This document shows positions 1 through 7,539 of a stretch of 64,000 nt of DNA, one piece after another (the first letter of the stretch is position 1; every line of letters begins with the position of its first letter). Source of the DNA: Allocatelliglobosispora scoriae (GTDB taxonomy: Bacteria > Actinomycetota > Actinomycetes > Mycobacteriales > Micromonosporaceae). The translations under genes and the position numbers were made by a program. The notes under the pieces are model-generated. The model had not been told where the DNA came from. It saw only the letters and a list, made by a program, of their open reading frames with translations, and searched no databases. Where the stretch lies: NCBI RefSeq assembly GCF_014204945.1, contig NZ_JACHMN010000002.1, forward strand, positions 434,001 to 498,000, given 5' to 3'.

Positions 1-473
1 CGCAGGAGGTCGGCGTGGCCGTTGTGCCGGGCGTACTCCTCGATCATGTGCAGGTAGACCCAGCGCAGGTCGATGGTGACGCCGCGGGTGCTGGTGAACG
101 TCTCGTCCAGCGACCGGCCCGCCGTGGTCTCGCGGGCGGCCCGCACCTCCGCGGCGTAGGCGGCGAAATCCGCGTCCGGGTCGGCGGTGTCGACCCCGAG
201 GAAGTCGCCGTCGTCGGTCCAGTAGAGGGAGCCGAGGGGGGCCGCGGCGAACTGGCGGCGGAACCAGTAGCGCTCCGTGTCGGCCATGTGCCGGACCAGG
301 CCCAGCAGGCTGAGGGTGGACGGCTCGACCGAACGCGTCCGCAGCTGCGCCGCGGTGAGACCGGCGCACTTCATCAGCAGGGTGTCGCGGTGGAAATCGA
401 GCCACGCGTCGAGCTGGAGTCGTTCTGCGCCATGGAAGGGCAGGTCGGCACGGGTCACCTCGGGAGCGGCCAT
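1..473 (-). CDS. DinB superfamily protein (DUF664 / mini-circle type), partial
   Basis: Reads leftward off the window, so only about the first 157 codons are visible. The protein starts MAAPEVTRADLPFHG and shows the pattern of the DUF664 branch of the DinB four-helix-bundle superfamily: LVRHMADTERYWFRR in the first half and YLHMIEEYARHNGHADLLR near the visible end. The His residues in these two stretches are the usual metal-ligand positions of the fold. Relatives are putative metal-dependent, thiol-linked (mycothiol) enzymes, mostly of unknown substrate. It is divergent from the lipoprotein gene at 540. The start at 473 is the first ATG in frame; the C-terminus is outside the window. The family call is firm, the substrate unknown. 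Confidence 0.85.
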   Translation of the reverse strand, partial: MAAPEVTRADLPFHGAERLQLDAWLDFHRDTLLMKCAGLTAAQLRTRSVEPSTLSLLGLVRHMADTERYWFRRQFAAAPLGSLYWTDDGDFLGVDTADPDADFAAYAAEVRAARETTAGRSLDETFTSTRGVTIDLRWVYLHMIEEYARHNGHADLL

Positions 474-539
474 GCCGCCACCGTACCGGAGACGGCTACC
501 CGACTGCGGTCCCTCCCGCAGCCGCCTACCATCACGCGC

Positions 540-1235
540 ATGCGGCGTATGACGATCCTCGCCCCGCTGGCCGCGGTGTTCGTCATCGCCGCCGGTGCGG
601 GCTGTGCCAACAAGCAGCAGAATTCGGCCACCTCGCCGCCGACGGTCTCCACCGACCTCGGCAGCTCCTCGGCGGCCCCGGCGACCTCGGCACCGGCCAA
701 GCCCTCACCGGCGAAGTCGGCCTCGCCCGCCGCGGCCTCCTGGCCCGCGCCCGAGGACTGCGTCTCCTACAACCCGGGCAACCTGAGCGTGCACTACGAG
801 GCCGGGATCTACCAGGTCAACGACGGGTCCAAGGTGGTCCTGCGGCTGCACGGCGGCCCCGGCGAGCAGGTCGGCGAGCAGGGCCTGGCGCTGGCGAAGC
901 GCTACCGCAAGCACTGCTTCCTCGGACGCGACAACTCGCGCGAGGAGAAGTACTCCTACATCTTCGACTACTGGCGCAACGAGACCGGTTCGAAGCCGAC
1001 CATCCCCGGCCTCGACGACCTGTGCTCCGACTACGACCGGCGCAACCTGACGGTCGAGGACATGGGCGACGGCAACGGCTGGCGGGTCAAGGACCACGAC
1101 CACGTGCTGCACCTGTTCGACAATGGCGACGACGCCCGCGACGGCAAGCTGGTCCTGGCGAAATACAGCAGGATCTGCTTCGTCGGTGGATCGGGCGACG
1201 AGTCGCAGGGCCAGGACCAGGTCTCCTTCTCCTAG
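540..1235 (+). CDS. Secreted lipoprotein of unknown function
   Basis: A 231-residue protein. It begins MRRMTILAPLAAVFVIAAGAG followed by Cys, a signal peptide ending in a lipobox (AGAGC), so it should be anchored to the outer face of the membrane after lipidation. A Ser/Thr/Pro/Ala-rich linker (about residues 25-65) precedes a globular part. That part contains two apparent repeats, each starting with a short CVSYNPGNLSVHYE / LCSDYDRRNLTVED type motif and ending with a Cys-containing segment (HCFLGRD, RICFVGG). The duplicated pattern suggests two copies of one small beta-rich domain. An open frame continues upstream to position 15, but there is no signal sequence there and it overlaps the oppositely oriented DinB gene, so the start at 540 is chosen. 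No enzymatic motif recognised. Confidence 0.8.
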   Translation: MRRMTILAPLAAVFVIAAGAGCANKQQNSATSPPTVSTDLGSSSAAPATSAPAKPSPAKSASPAAASWPAPEDCVSYNPGNLSVHYEAGIYQVNDGSKVVLRLHGGPGEQVGEQGLALAKRYRKHCFLGRDNSREEKYSYIFDYWRNETGSKPTIPGLDDLCSDYDRRNLTVEDMGDGNGWRVKDHDHVLHLFDNGDDARDGKLVLAKYSRICFVGGSGDESQGQDQVSFS

Positions 1236-1262
1236 GTCCGTGCCACCCGCGTTATCGGGCGT

Positions 1263-1826
1263 TCATCGGACCACTCGGTAGCGGAGGTAGACCACCTTCG
1301 AAGCCAGGGTGCGGGACTCGACGAGGTCGAGGTCCACCCGGTGCTCATCGCGGGCGAAGAACGGCGTGCCGCCCCCGACCAGCACCGGGACGACCCTGAT
1401 CCGGTACTCGTCGATCAGGCCCAGCGCGGCCGCCTCGGCGGCGAGGGTCGCCCCGCCGATCGCGATATCGCTCTGCGCCGGGTCGGCTCGCAGCCGCTCG
1501 ATCTCCTCCGCCAGACCGCCGGAGGCGAGGCGGGCGTTGCCCTGCACCGCCGACAGCGTGGTGGAGAACACCACCTTCGGCAGCGCCTTCCAGATGGCGG
1601 CGAAGTCGAGGGTCGAGAAGTCGAGCGACGGGCTCTGGTCGACTGTCTCCCAGTACAGCATGGACTCGTAGAGCCGCCGGCCCAGCAGATGGACGCCCGC
1701 CCCGCGCACCTCGTCGGTGGCGAGGTCGAAGATCTCCTGGTCGGGCGCCATCCAGTTGAAGGTGCCGTCCGGCCCGACGATGTAGCCGTCCAGCGACATG
1801 GTCATCGAGTAGGTCACACTGCGCAT
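1263..1826 (-). CDS. Dihydrofolate reductase family protein (RibD C-terminal domain)
   Basis: 187 residues, matching the usual length of the stand-alone RibD-C/DHFR-like proteins that are abundant in actinobacteria. The N-terminus MRSVTYSMTMSLDGYIVGPDG is the family signature (SxSLDGYIA-like), followed by a typical LLGRRLYESM segment and a C-terminal block around LIDEYRIRVVPVLVGGGTPFF, the usual substrate/NADPH-fold strand. Such proteins probably reduce a pterin- or flavin-like substrate with NAD(P)H in the cytosol; the substrate cannot be read from sequence. It lies 15 bases from the GH128-like gene on the same strand (stop of that gene at 1842) and might be co-transcribed with it, but no functional link is evident. 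Confidence 0.88.
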   Translation of the reverse strand: MRSVTYSMTMSLDGYIVGPDGTFNWMAPDQEIFDLATDEVRGAGVHLLGRRLYESMLYWETVDQSPSLDFSTLDFAAIWKALPKVVFSTTLSAVQGNARLASGGLAEEIERLRADPAQSDIAIGGATLAAEAAALGLIDEYRIRVVPVLVGGGTPFFARDEHRVDLDLVESRTLASKVVYLRYRVVR

Positions 1827-1841
1827 GCGCCGATTATGTCG

Positions 1842-2903
1842 CTAACCGGCTGCGCGGTAGGCCCTCCCCGCCGCCGTCGGCGTGGTGCCGTTGCGGTAGA
1901 GCCCCGTCCCCTGGCCGCCCTCGGTCGGCGTGGGCAGGGCGAACCACGCGTACCGCTCCACATACGACAGGCTCTCCATCATCGCCGTGGACTTCGTCGC
2001 GAAGGACGCCTGCTGCGCGTCGCTGGGGAACGCCGCCCCGCCGCCGCCCCACCTGATCAGGGCGTACTCGGTGACCCAGATCGGCAGGCGGTACCGGTTG
2101 TAGACGGCCTGGAGGTAGCCCTTGAGCTGCCCGGCTGCGGCGTCGCTGAAGTCCGACCCGTACCAGTGCAGGGTGATGAAGTCGACGCGCAGCCCCTTGC
2201 TGCGGGCGCCGCTGATGAAGCGGTCCAGCCAGCCGCCCGCCCGGTCCCCGCCGACGGCGACCGCCGGGCTGCCCAGGCGCATGCCGGTCGCCTGCAGCCG
2301 GGGCCACAGCTCCAGCGCCTTCTCCACGGTCATGTTGGACTGGCTGGCGAAGTCGGGCTCGTTGAAGCCGAGCAGCACCGACCCGTTCGCCTTCGCCCGG
2401 GCGAGCTCGCTGTCGGTGACCGACTTCGGGCCCCAGATCATCGGCACGAACTTCGCCGAGCTGCCGGCGTTGCGCGACGGACCCGACGACCAGTTGTAAT
2501 ACCACGACGCGCGGACGTCGGCGAGGGCCTGGCCGATGCCCGGGAAGTCCCAGACGCTTACGCCCTTCTTCGGCGTGGCCCTGCCCGGCGGCCGCGGCGC
2601 GGGCGGGCTCGCCTTGGCCGACGCCGACGCCGACGCCGACGACCGGGGGACGGCGCTGGCGCTCGGTGCCTGCGTCGCCGAGCCCGCGGCGGTGGGCGGC
2701 GGACCGGACGGGGTGCCGTCGGCGGTGGGCGCGTCGACCGGCGCCGGCAGCGCGGTCGGCGACGGCCGGTCGGTGAGCAGCCGCGTCGTGAGGACCGTCG
2801 CTCCGGCCAGGACCGCGATGACCAGCAGCGCTACGAGCCACCAGGCCCGACGGCCGCGGGGCCGCTCGTGCTTGCCGGGTCCGTGCCACGTCGTGTCGTC
2901 CAC
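1842..2903 (-). CDS. Membrane-anchored glycoside hydrolase, GH128-like (Asl1 family)
   Basis: 353 residues. A short cytoplasmic head rich in Arg is followed by one membrane segment (about residues 21-44). A long low-complexity Pro/Ser/Ala linker (45-110) holds the catalytic domain (about 115-350) away from the membrane. The catalytic domain has the Glyco_hydro_cc/GH128 pattern: LLGFNEPDF with the candidate acid/base E182, and IWVTEYAL with the candidate nucleophile E279, plus FITLHWYG between them. GH128 enzymes act on beta-1,3-glucans, so a fungal cell wall or callose substrate is likely, though this is inferred from family. The promoter side faces the perfect 30-bp inverted repeat at 2953-3026. 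Confidence 0.87.
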   Translation of the reverse strand: MDDTTWHGPGKHERPRGRRAWWLVALLVIAVLAGATVLTTRLLTDRPSPTALPAPVDAPTADGTPSGPPPTAAGSATQAPSASAVPRSSASASASAKASPPAPRPPGRATPKKGVSVWDFPGIGQALADVRASWYYNWSSGPSRNAGSSAKFVPMIWGPKSVTDSELARAKANGSVLLGFNEPDFASQSNMTVEKALELWPRLQATGMRLGSPAVAVGGDRAGGWLDRFISGARSKGLRVDFITLHWYGSDFSDAAAGQLKGYLQAVYNRYRLPIWVTEYALIRWGGGGAAFPSDAQQASFATKSTAMMESLSYVERYAWFALPTPTEGGQGTGLYRNGTTPTAAGRAYRAAG

Positions 2904-2952
2904 AGCGGGAAACCCTAACCCGCCCCGCTCGTGGAGCGCTCTCCCGTCCCAC

Positions 2953-3026
2953 CCCTGTCACGTTTTGCTGCAAAGCGTGGCCTCGCGGAGCGAGATGGCC
3001 ACGCTTTGCAGCAAAACGTGACAGGG
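2953..3026. repeat. Perfect 30-bp inverted repeat (palindrome family C)
   Basis: Arms at 2953-2982 and 2997-3026 are perfectly complementary over 30 bases, with a 14-base loop. Each arm itself contains the odd-centred palindrome TTTGCTGCAAA (or its complement). It lies between the divergent GH128-like and sulfatase genes, so it is not a terminator of either. No adjacent transposase. It has the same nested architecture as the TTCCCGGAA and AACTCTTCAAGAGTT elements elsewhere in the window. Confidence 0.9.
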
Positions 3027-3112
3027 CGCGCGGGGTTGTTCACAAGGTGGTCACGACTGTTAATCGGTGTGGCTGAGCCGCAGACAGACGGGCTAATGGG
3101 ATATTTCGGCGC

Positions 3113-4462
3113 ATGCAGCGTGCTCTTCGACGTGCCCGACGGGTCCTGGCGGTGCTGGCCGTGACGGCGGCCGGCTTCGTCGCGTCGCCCTCCGCCACCG
3201 CGGCCCGGCCGCAGCCGCCCAACGTACTCATGATCGTGCTCGACGACGCCCGCATCGACACGATGCCGGTGCTCGCCAAGACCCGCGACTGGGTGGCGAA
3301 GGACGGCACCTGCTTCCCCGAGGCCGTCGCCACGACACCGAGCTGCGGGCCGAGCCGGGCGACGCTGCTCAGCGGGCGGTACCCGCACAACCACGGGGTG
3401 CTGCGGCAGGACGCGATCGGCGCCTACGACCACGGGCGCACGCTCCAGCACGAGCTGAGCGCCGCCGGCTACCAGACCGCCGCCGTGGGCAAGCTCTTCA
3501 ACACCTGGCCGATCAGCAAGCGCCCGCCCGGCTTCGACCATTGGGCGCTGCAGACCGGCGGGTACGCCGACGCGCTGTTCAACGTCGACGGCCACGGCAC
3601 CCGCGCGCCCTACGCGACCCGTTTCGTCGCCGACCAGGTCAGCCGCTACATCGACGGGTTCGCCAAGGACAGCTCCCGCCCCTGGTTCATCTGGGCTGGG
3701 TTCACCGCGCCGCACTCCCCCTACACACCGGAACCCCGCTACGCCCACCGCGACTTCCCCTGGGGCGGCAACCCGGCCGTCGCCGAGACCGATCGCGGCG
3801 ACAAGCCCGACTACGTGCACAAATACAGCGTCTCGGCGAAGGAGGGCAAGGCGACCCGCACCGCGCAGCTGCGCACGCTGCTCTCCGCCGACGACGCGAT
3901 CGACGAACTCCACGACCACCTCGCCGACCGCGGGCTGCTCGACGACACCCTCGTCGTCTTCCTCTCCGACAACGGCAAGGTCTGGGGCGAGCACGGCCTG
4001 GGCTCCAAGTTCACGCCCTACCAGCCGTCCTACCGGGTACCGCTGTGCCTGTCCTGGCCGGGACACGTCGCCGCCCGCACCGACAACCGGCTCGCCGCCA
4101 CCCTCGACGTCACACCGACGGTCCTCGACGCCACCGGGATCCGCCCCGGCTACACCGTCGACGGGCACAGCCTGCTCGGCTCGCGGCGGCGCGCGGAGAT
4201 CCTGCTCGAATACTGGAAGGACTCCGCCAACGGGTCCTACCCGACCTGGTCGTCGACCTACCGACCCGGCCAGGATCAGTACACGGAGTACGTCGACGGG
4301 CGCGGTCGGCGTACCGGCCGCGAATTCTATGACCTCGCCCGCGACCCCTGGCAGCTCACCAACCTGCTCGGGGACCGCGACGCCGGCAACGACCCGGCGA
4401 CCGGGACGCGCGCCGACGAGCTCGCGGCCGCGCGGCGCTGCGCCGGGGAGCAGTGCGCGTAG
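3113..4462 (+). CDS. Secreted sulfatase (formylglycine-dependent, arylsulfatase family)
   Basis: 449 residues with a signal peptide (about 1-31, ending PSATAA). The mature enzyme starts with PNVLMIVLDDARIDTMP, which supplies the two metal-binding aspartates D44 and D45 of type I sulfatases. The catalytic motif is SCGPSRATLLSGRYP: C78 in the C-x-P-S-R context is the cysteine that the formylglycine-generating enzyme converts. VFLSDNGKVWGEHGLGSK later in the chain is the standard second metal-binding block (DN) of the family. It removes sulfate esters from an extracellular substrate, perhaps a sulfated polysaccharide or glycosaminoglycan, given the polysaccharidases nearby. No formylglycine-generating enzyme gene is in the window. 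Confidence 0.93.
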   Translation: MQRALRRARRVLAVLAVTAAGFVASPSATAARPQPPNVLMIVLDDARIDTMPVLAKTRDWVAKDGTCFPEAVATTPSCGPSRATLLSGRYPHNHGVLRQDAIGAYDHGRTLQHELSAAGYQTAAVGKLFNTWPISKRPPGFDHWALQTGGYADALFNVDGHGTRAPYATRFVADQVSRYIDGFAKDSSRPWFIWAGFTAPHSPYTPEPRYAHRDFPWGGNPAVAETDRGDKPDYVHKYSVSAKEGKATRTAQLRTLLSADDAIDELHDHLADRGLLDDTLVVFLSDNGKVWGEHGLGSKFTPYQPSYRVPLCLSWPGHVAARTDNRLAATLDVTPTVLDATGIRPGYTVDGHSLLGSRRRAEILLEYWKDSANGSYPTWSSTYRPGQDQYTEYVDGRGRRTGREFYDLARDPWQLTNLLGDRDAGNDPATGTRADELAAARRCAGEQCA

Positions 4463-4537
4463 CAAGGGTTTCCCCGCTATCGGCAGCTCACAGCCATTCA
4501 TAGCCTCGGACACATCAATTCCGTTCGAGGAGTGTCA

Positions 4538-6628
4538 ATGAGAATGTCCAGCCCCCGGCATGTCGCGGTCACCGCCGCGATCGTCCTCGGTGTCGCGGGT
4601 GCTCTGACCGGAGCACCCGCACACGCGTTACGCCCCGTCCCCGACGCCGTCTCCACCCCGCTGCTCACCGCCGTGCAGCGCGACCTCGGGCTCTCCGCCC
4701 CGGCCGCGAAAGCCCGGCTCGCACAGGAGGTCCGGGCCCAGCAGGTCCTGGACCGGCTGCGCGTCGACCCCGCGCAGACCTGGTTCGACGCCGCGACCGG
4801 CACGCTCGCCATCGCGGTCACCGACGACGCCGGAGCCGACCGGGCCCGCGCCGCCGGCGCCCAGCCGGTCCGGGTGAACCGCGGCCTGGGCGCGCTCACC
4901 GCCATCGCCGAGCAGGTCCGCACGCTGCGTGCGCCGAGCGGCGTCACCGGCTGGGGTCCGGACGCGCGGAGCGACACCGTCGTCATCAGCGTCAACCGGC
5001 ACGACGCCGCCACCGACGCGTTCCTCGCCAGGGCTCGCGCGATCAGCCCCGCCGTCACCGTCGTCGACGGCGCGCAGACACCCGTGCAGCACGGCGGCGA
5101 CGTGCGCGGCGGCGACTCCTGGAAGCCCGGCACCGAGAGCCAGTGCACCATCGGCTTCCCCGTGACCAGCAACAACGGCGCCAACCGCCACTTCCTGTCC
5201 GCCGGACACTGCACCAACGACGTCAACCAGGCCGCCTACGGCAAGGACGGCACCCGCATCGGCACCTCCAACGTCGGCGGCAACCGCTCGATCAACGCCC
5301 TCGAGGGCGACTTCGGACTCATCGACGTCACCGAGTCCGCGTGGACCCTCACCCCGGTCGTCACGGCCTGGGGCTCGCAAGCCGACGTGCGGCTCACCGG
5401 TTCCAAGGACGCAGTCGTGGGTACGGCGGTGTGCCACTCCGGTGCCACCAGCCACTGGCGGTGCGGCTCCGTGACGAAGGTCAACCAGACCGTCAACTAC
5501 GGCAGCTTCAGCGTCGGCGGCCTCACCTACGCCAGCGCCTGCGGCCAGGGCGGCGACTCCGGCGGCTCCTGGGTCTCCCCCAGCGACAGCAAGGCGGTCG
5601 GCCTGCACGAGGGCGGCTACGGCGACTCGTGCGGCCAGCAGGAGGCCTGGTTCCAGCCGGTCAACGAGGCGCTCGCCAAGTGGAGCCTGACGCTGGTCAC
5701 CGACGCACCGCCGACCGGCGACACGCAGGCGCCGACCGTGCCTGCCAACCTCCGCTCGACCGGCACGACGGCGAGCAGCGTCTCGCTCGCCTGGGACGCG
5801 TCGACGGACAACGTCGGCGTCACCGCGTACGACATCTACCAGGGCTCCTCCGTCGTCGCCTCCGGCGCCTCGACCTCGGCGACCGTGAGCGGGCTCGCCG
5901 CGAGCACGTCCTACACGTTCACGGTGAAGGCACGCGACGCCGCCGGGAACACCTCGGCCGCATCCGGTGCCGTCACCGCGACGACCCAGCCGGGCGGGGG
6001 CGGCGACACGCAAGCGCCGACCGTGCCGGGGAACCTCCGGTCCACCGGCACGACGGCGAGCAGCGTCTCGCTCGCCTGGAACGCCTCCACGGACAACGTC
6101 GGCGTCACCGCGTACGACATCTACCAGGGCTCCTCCGTCGTCGCCTCCGGCGCCTCGACCTCGGCGACCGTGAGCGGGCTCGCCGCGAGCACGTCCTACA
6201 CGTTCACGGTGAAGGCACGCGACGCGGCTGGCAACGTCTCCGCCGCATCGGGTGCCGTGACCGCGACGACGCTGCCCGGTGGTGGCGGGCGGGTCTTCAG
6301 CACGTCGGCGGTCGTCTTCATCCCGGACCCGGGGACAGTCGACTCTCCCCTGACCTCCACCGCCACCGGTTCCGCTGCTTCGACGGTGAGCCTGACCGTC
6401 TCCGCTTCGCACTGGTGCGGGCAGGAGGTGGGGCTGGTCCTGGTCGCGCCGAACGGGTCGACCTACCCGGTGAAGGCGTCCGGCGGGAGCGGGTGCACCA
6501 ACTACACCGGCGGGACCTACACGGTGACCGGGGTGTCGTCTCCCGCCGCCGGGGTATGGAAGCTGCGGGCCACGGATGTGCGCTCGTGGAACTTCGGCAG
6601 CCTGAGCGGCTGGTCCATCACGCTGTAG
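4538..6628 (+). CDS. Secreted trypsin-fold serine protease with two FN3 domains and a P domain
   Basis: 696 residues. The start at 4538 is preferred over GTG 4532 because GAGGAG (4527-4532) lies five bases before it. A signal peptide (to about residue 30, PAHA) is followed by a pro-region of about 150 residues. The S1 catalytic domain is of the streptogrisin/alpha-lytic type, with H224 in LSAGHC, D258 in EGDFGLIDV and S341 in GQGGDSGGSW. Two FN3 modules (about 397-491 and 492-586) are almost identical. A C-terminal P/homoB beta-jelly-roll (about 590-696) is typically needed for folding or substrate docking. The gene ends in a strong hairpin. Expected role is extracellular proteolysis. Confidence 0.93.
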   Translation: MRMSSPRHVAVTAAIVLGVAGALTGAPAHALRPVPDAVSTPLLTAVQRDLGLSAPAAKARLAQEVRAQQVLDRLRVDPAQTWFDAATGTLAIAVTDDAGADRARAAGAQPVRVNRGLGALTAIAEQVRTLRAPSGVTGWGPDARSDTVVISVNRHDAATDAFLARARAISPAVTVVDGAQTPVQHGGDVRGGDSWKPGTESQCTIGFPVTSNNGANRHFLSAGHCTNDVNQAAYGKDGTRIGTSNVGGNRSINALEGDFGLIDVTESAWTLTPVVTAWGSQADVRLTGSKDAVVGTAVCHSGATSHWRCGSVTKVNQTVNYGSFSVGGLTYASACGQGGDSGGSWVSPSDSKAVGLHEGGYGDSCGQQEAWFQPVNEALAKWSLTLVTDAPPTGDTQAPTVPANLRSTGTTASSVSLAWDASTDNVGVTAYDIYQGSSVVASGASTSATVSGLAASTSYTFTVKARDAAGNTSAASGAVTATTQPGGGGDTQAPTVPGNLRSTGTTASSVSLAWNASTDNVGVTAYDIYQGSSVVASGASTSATVSGLAASTSYTFTVKARDAAGNVSAASGAVTATTLPGGGGRVFSTSAVVFIPDPGTVDSPLTSTATGSAASTVSLTVSASHWCGQEVGLVLVAPNGSTYPVKASGGSGCTNYTGGTYTVTGVSSPAAGVWKLRATDVRSWNFGSLSGWSITL
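5725..6294 (+). repeat. Tandem 285-bp direct repeat encoding two FN3 modules
   Basis: The second FN3-coding unit lies exactly 285 bases (95 codons) after the first. From about 5808 to 5940 and 6093 to 6225 I see no difference at all, including third-codon positions, which implies a recent duplication or ongoing gene conversion. Confidence 0.88.
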
Positions 6629-6635
6629 GGAGGTT

Positions 6636-6672
6636 CTGTGGGCGCCCGCCGGGTTCGCGCGGGCGCCCACAG
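6636..6672 (+). terminator. Hairpin terminator after the protease gene
   Basis: A perfect 14-bp GC-rich stem (6636-6649 with 6659-6672) and a 9-base loop start eight bases after the stop codon. There is no U-tract, as is common for actinobacterial terminators. Confidence 0.75.
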
Positions 6673-6770
6673 CTTAGTGCTGTCCGGGATGTCCGGGCTG
6701 TCCGGTCTGTCCGGGTGCGCTCTGCGTGGTGATCGCGCTCGTTGCGGGAAGTTGCGCTTACCTCGCTGCA

Positions 6771-6845
6771 TGATCGCGCTGTTTCCCGGAAGCTGGCCCT
6801 TCCCGCTGGGTTGGTAGGGGCTACTTCCGGGAAACAGCACGATCA
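6771..6845. repeat. Family A palindrome, copy 1
   Basis: Arms 6771-6792 and 6824-6845 match at 21 of 22 positions. The core of each arm is TTTCCCGGAA / TTCCGGGAAA, flanked outward by GATCGCGCTG / CAGCACGATC. The arms are followed by AGGGCTCG, which reappears inverted beside copy 4. Confidence 0.9.
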
Positions 6846-6913
6846 AGGGCTCGCCGAAGAGGTGGCGGGGAGGGCGGTTAAGCTCGCACCTCGCGCTGCC
6901 CCGGCCCATGCCC

Positions 6914-6978
6914 GGCAGCGGCAGCGGCAGCGGCAGCGGCAGCGGCAGCGGCAGCGGCAGCGGCAGCGGCAGCGGCAG
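6914..6978 (+). repeat. GGCAGC hexanucleotide microsatellite
   Basis: Ten uninterrupted GGCAGC units plus five bases of an eleventh. The unit length is a multiple of three, but no supported gene crosses it. Such tracts are prone to slippage, so copy number may differ between isolates. Confidence 0.95.
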
Positions 6979-7020
6979 ATGATCGCGCTCGTTGCGGGAA
7001 ATTGCCCCTACCTCACTGCA

Positions 7021-7095
7021 TGATCGCGCTGTTTCCCGGAAACTGGCCCCTCGCGCCGGTCGGGAAGGGCCAGCTTCCGGGAAACAGCGCGATCA
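7021..7095. repeat. Family A palindrome, copy 2
   Basis: Arms 7021-7049 and 7067-7095 match at 28 of 29 positions around a 17-base loop. The left arm and the 40 bases before it are a direct repeat of 6731-6799. Confidence 0.9.
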
Positions 7096-7153
7096 TGCAG
7101 GTGCGGAGGTGCGTGCCGCCAGCGCGGCGGGACCTGGCCAGCATTCCGTGCGG

Positions 7154-7240
7154 GGCTCAAGGTCGCGCTGTTTCCCGGAAGCCGGCCCTTCCGACACCTC
7201 CTGAGGGCCCTGTTTCCGGGAAACAGCGCGACCTTGAGCC
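7154..7240. repeat. Family A palindrome, copy 3
   Basis: Arms 7154-7180 and 7214-7240 are perfectly complementary over 27 bases. The outer flank is GGCTCAAGGTCGCG instead of TGATCGCG, so the core is conserved while the outer arm sequence changed in both arms together. Confidence 0.9.
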
Positions 7241-7430
7241 CAGTCGGGCCCGCCATGCGCGGCAGCGCGATAGGCGCCGTAGGCACAGCAACGCGGCAGG
7301 CAAGACTGCACGGCAGGCACGGCAGCGCGGCAGGCACGGCATCGCGGCACAGCTTGAGCTGGTGCGAAGGGGGCGCGAGATGCGGGCTAACCGGTGCCAC
7401 CCGCCCTCCCCGGCACCTCTTCGCCGAGCC

Positions 7431-7509
7431 CTTGATCGTGCTCGTTCGCGGAAGCCGGCCCCTCCCGAACAGCACGAGGGGCCGGCTTCCGCGAACGAGC
7501 ACGATCAAG
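7431..7509. repeat. Family A palindrome, copy 4 (variant core)
   Basis: Arms 7431-7463 and 7477-7509 are perfectly complementary over 33 bases, the longest perfect stem in the window. The core is GTTCGCGGAAGC in place of GTTTCCCGGAAGC, again changed symmetrically in both arms. Confidence 0.9.
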
Positions 7510-7539
7510 CAGCGCGGCAGGGGCAGACGACCAGGCGCG

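Larger units (their letters stand above)
6629..7539. other. Gene-free 0.9-kb block of stacked palindromes and microsatellite
   Basis: No convincing gene lies between the convergent protease and SMI1-like genes; the open frames here change reading style with every hairpin. Contents in order are: the protease terminator, a direct repeat (6731-6799 and 6981-7049, exactly 250 bases apart, roughly 64 of 69 bases alike), four long hairpins of the TTCCCGGAA family, a GGCAGC microsatellite, and a G/C/A-rich stretch of degenerate GGCA repeats (about 7255-7360). A further 42-base inverted repeat (6836-6877 against 7401-7442, 40 of 42 matching) encloses two of the hairpins (7021-7095 and 7154-7240), so the block is nested at more than one scale. 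Confidence 0.85.

Noticed and set aside
6914-6978. GGCAGC repeats as a CRISPR array
   Set aside because: The unit is 6 bases with no spacers, and there are no cas genes in the window.
6771-7509. Family A palindromes as insertion-sequence ends
   Set aside because: No transposase fragment or target-site duplication is visible, and the loops are only tens of bases; a non-autonomous repeat is more fitting.
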